Shown: positions 63,891 through 64,000 of the stretch, piece by piece | Numbering within the stretch: position 1 is the first letter of the stretch | Layout: each line of letters opens with the position of its first letter | NCBI GenBank assembly: GCA_905221605.1 | Contig: CAJNDS010002279.1 | Span: forward strand, 735,084-799,083 | Direction of reading: 5' to 3' | Length of the DNA stretch: 64,000 nt | From: Symbiodinium natans | Taxonomy: Eukaryota > Sar > Dinophyceae > Suessiales > Symbiodiniaceae | Position numbers and translations under genes: made by a program | Notes under the pieces: generated by a model | Databases searched by the model: none | The model's input: the letters and a program-made list of their open reading frames with translations, nothing else | Told to the model about the DNA's origin: nothing

Positions 63891-64000
63891 AGGATTTCGG
63901 GTTTAGGGTTTATAGGGTTTATAGGGTTTATAGGGCTTATAGGGCTTATAGGGTTTATAGGGTTTATAGGGTTTAGAGGGTTTATAGGGTTTATAGGGTT
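63891..64000 (+). repeat. 9-mer telomere-like array GGGTTTATA
   Basis: About nine consecutive units of GGGTTTATA with two GGGCTTATA variants, running off the right edge of the window. Confidence 0.9.

Overview
The window looks like nuclear DNA of a protist with plant-type telomere repeats, most plausibly a dinoflagellate such as a Symbiodiniaceae relative. This is an inference. It rests on (i) very many internal tracts of CCCTAAA/TTTAGGG on both strands, (ii) very low gene density, (iii) a GC-rich gene island whose exons can be joined by GT-AG introns and one apparent GC-AG intron, and (iv) the absence of any bacterial-style operon, rRNA or tRNA. Apicomplexans, chromerids and some algae share the telomere unit, so the lineage is not proven.

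Layout. 0-12 kb: 55-bp repeats, telomere-like blocks, a GGTCAG satellite, a 1-kb tandem/inverted array (4.8-5.8 kb), a 1.1-kb TTTAGGA array (7.1-8.2 kb) and a 320-400 bp repeat family (8.2-9.6 kb). 12-40 kb: a 1-kb purine microsatellite, interstitial telomere-like blocks that switch strand repeatedly, and at least five families of short terminal-inverted-repeat elements. One family has six copies, five of them between matching dinucleotides. A 1.3-kb foldback-like element lies at 37.66-38.95 kb, followed by an AT-rich microsatellite island. 40-46 kb: the only convincing protein-coding island, with no telomere-like tracts inside its two genes. 46-52 kb: a 116-bp tandem repeat, then a coding-like but unresolved stretch with open frames mostly on the minus strand. 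52-64 kb: telomere-like repeats again, a TTAAGGG array, an Ala/Ala-Pro open frame, a row of five small hairpins, and variant telomere arrays to the right edge.

Genes. The first gene (40.2-42.6 kb) encodes a P-loop/Walker-B-like protein that resembles the DUF3987 primase-helicase family. The second (43.2-45.8 kb) encodes an endonuclease/exonuclease/phosphatase-fold protein. They are on the same strand about 0.6 kb apart, and the second has an intron filled by a tandem repeat. Both fold types occur in mobile or viral replication modules, but no polymerase, integrase or terminal repeats were found around them. A shared function is therefore only a hypothesis.
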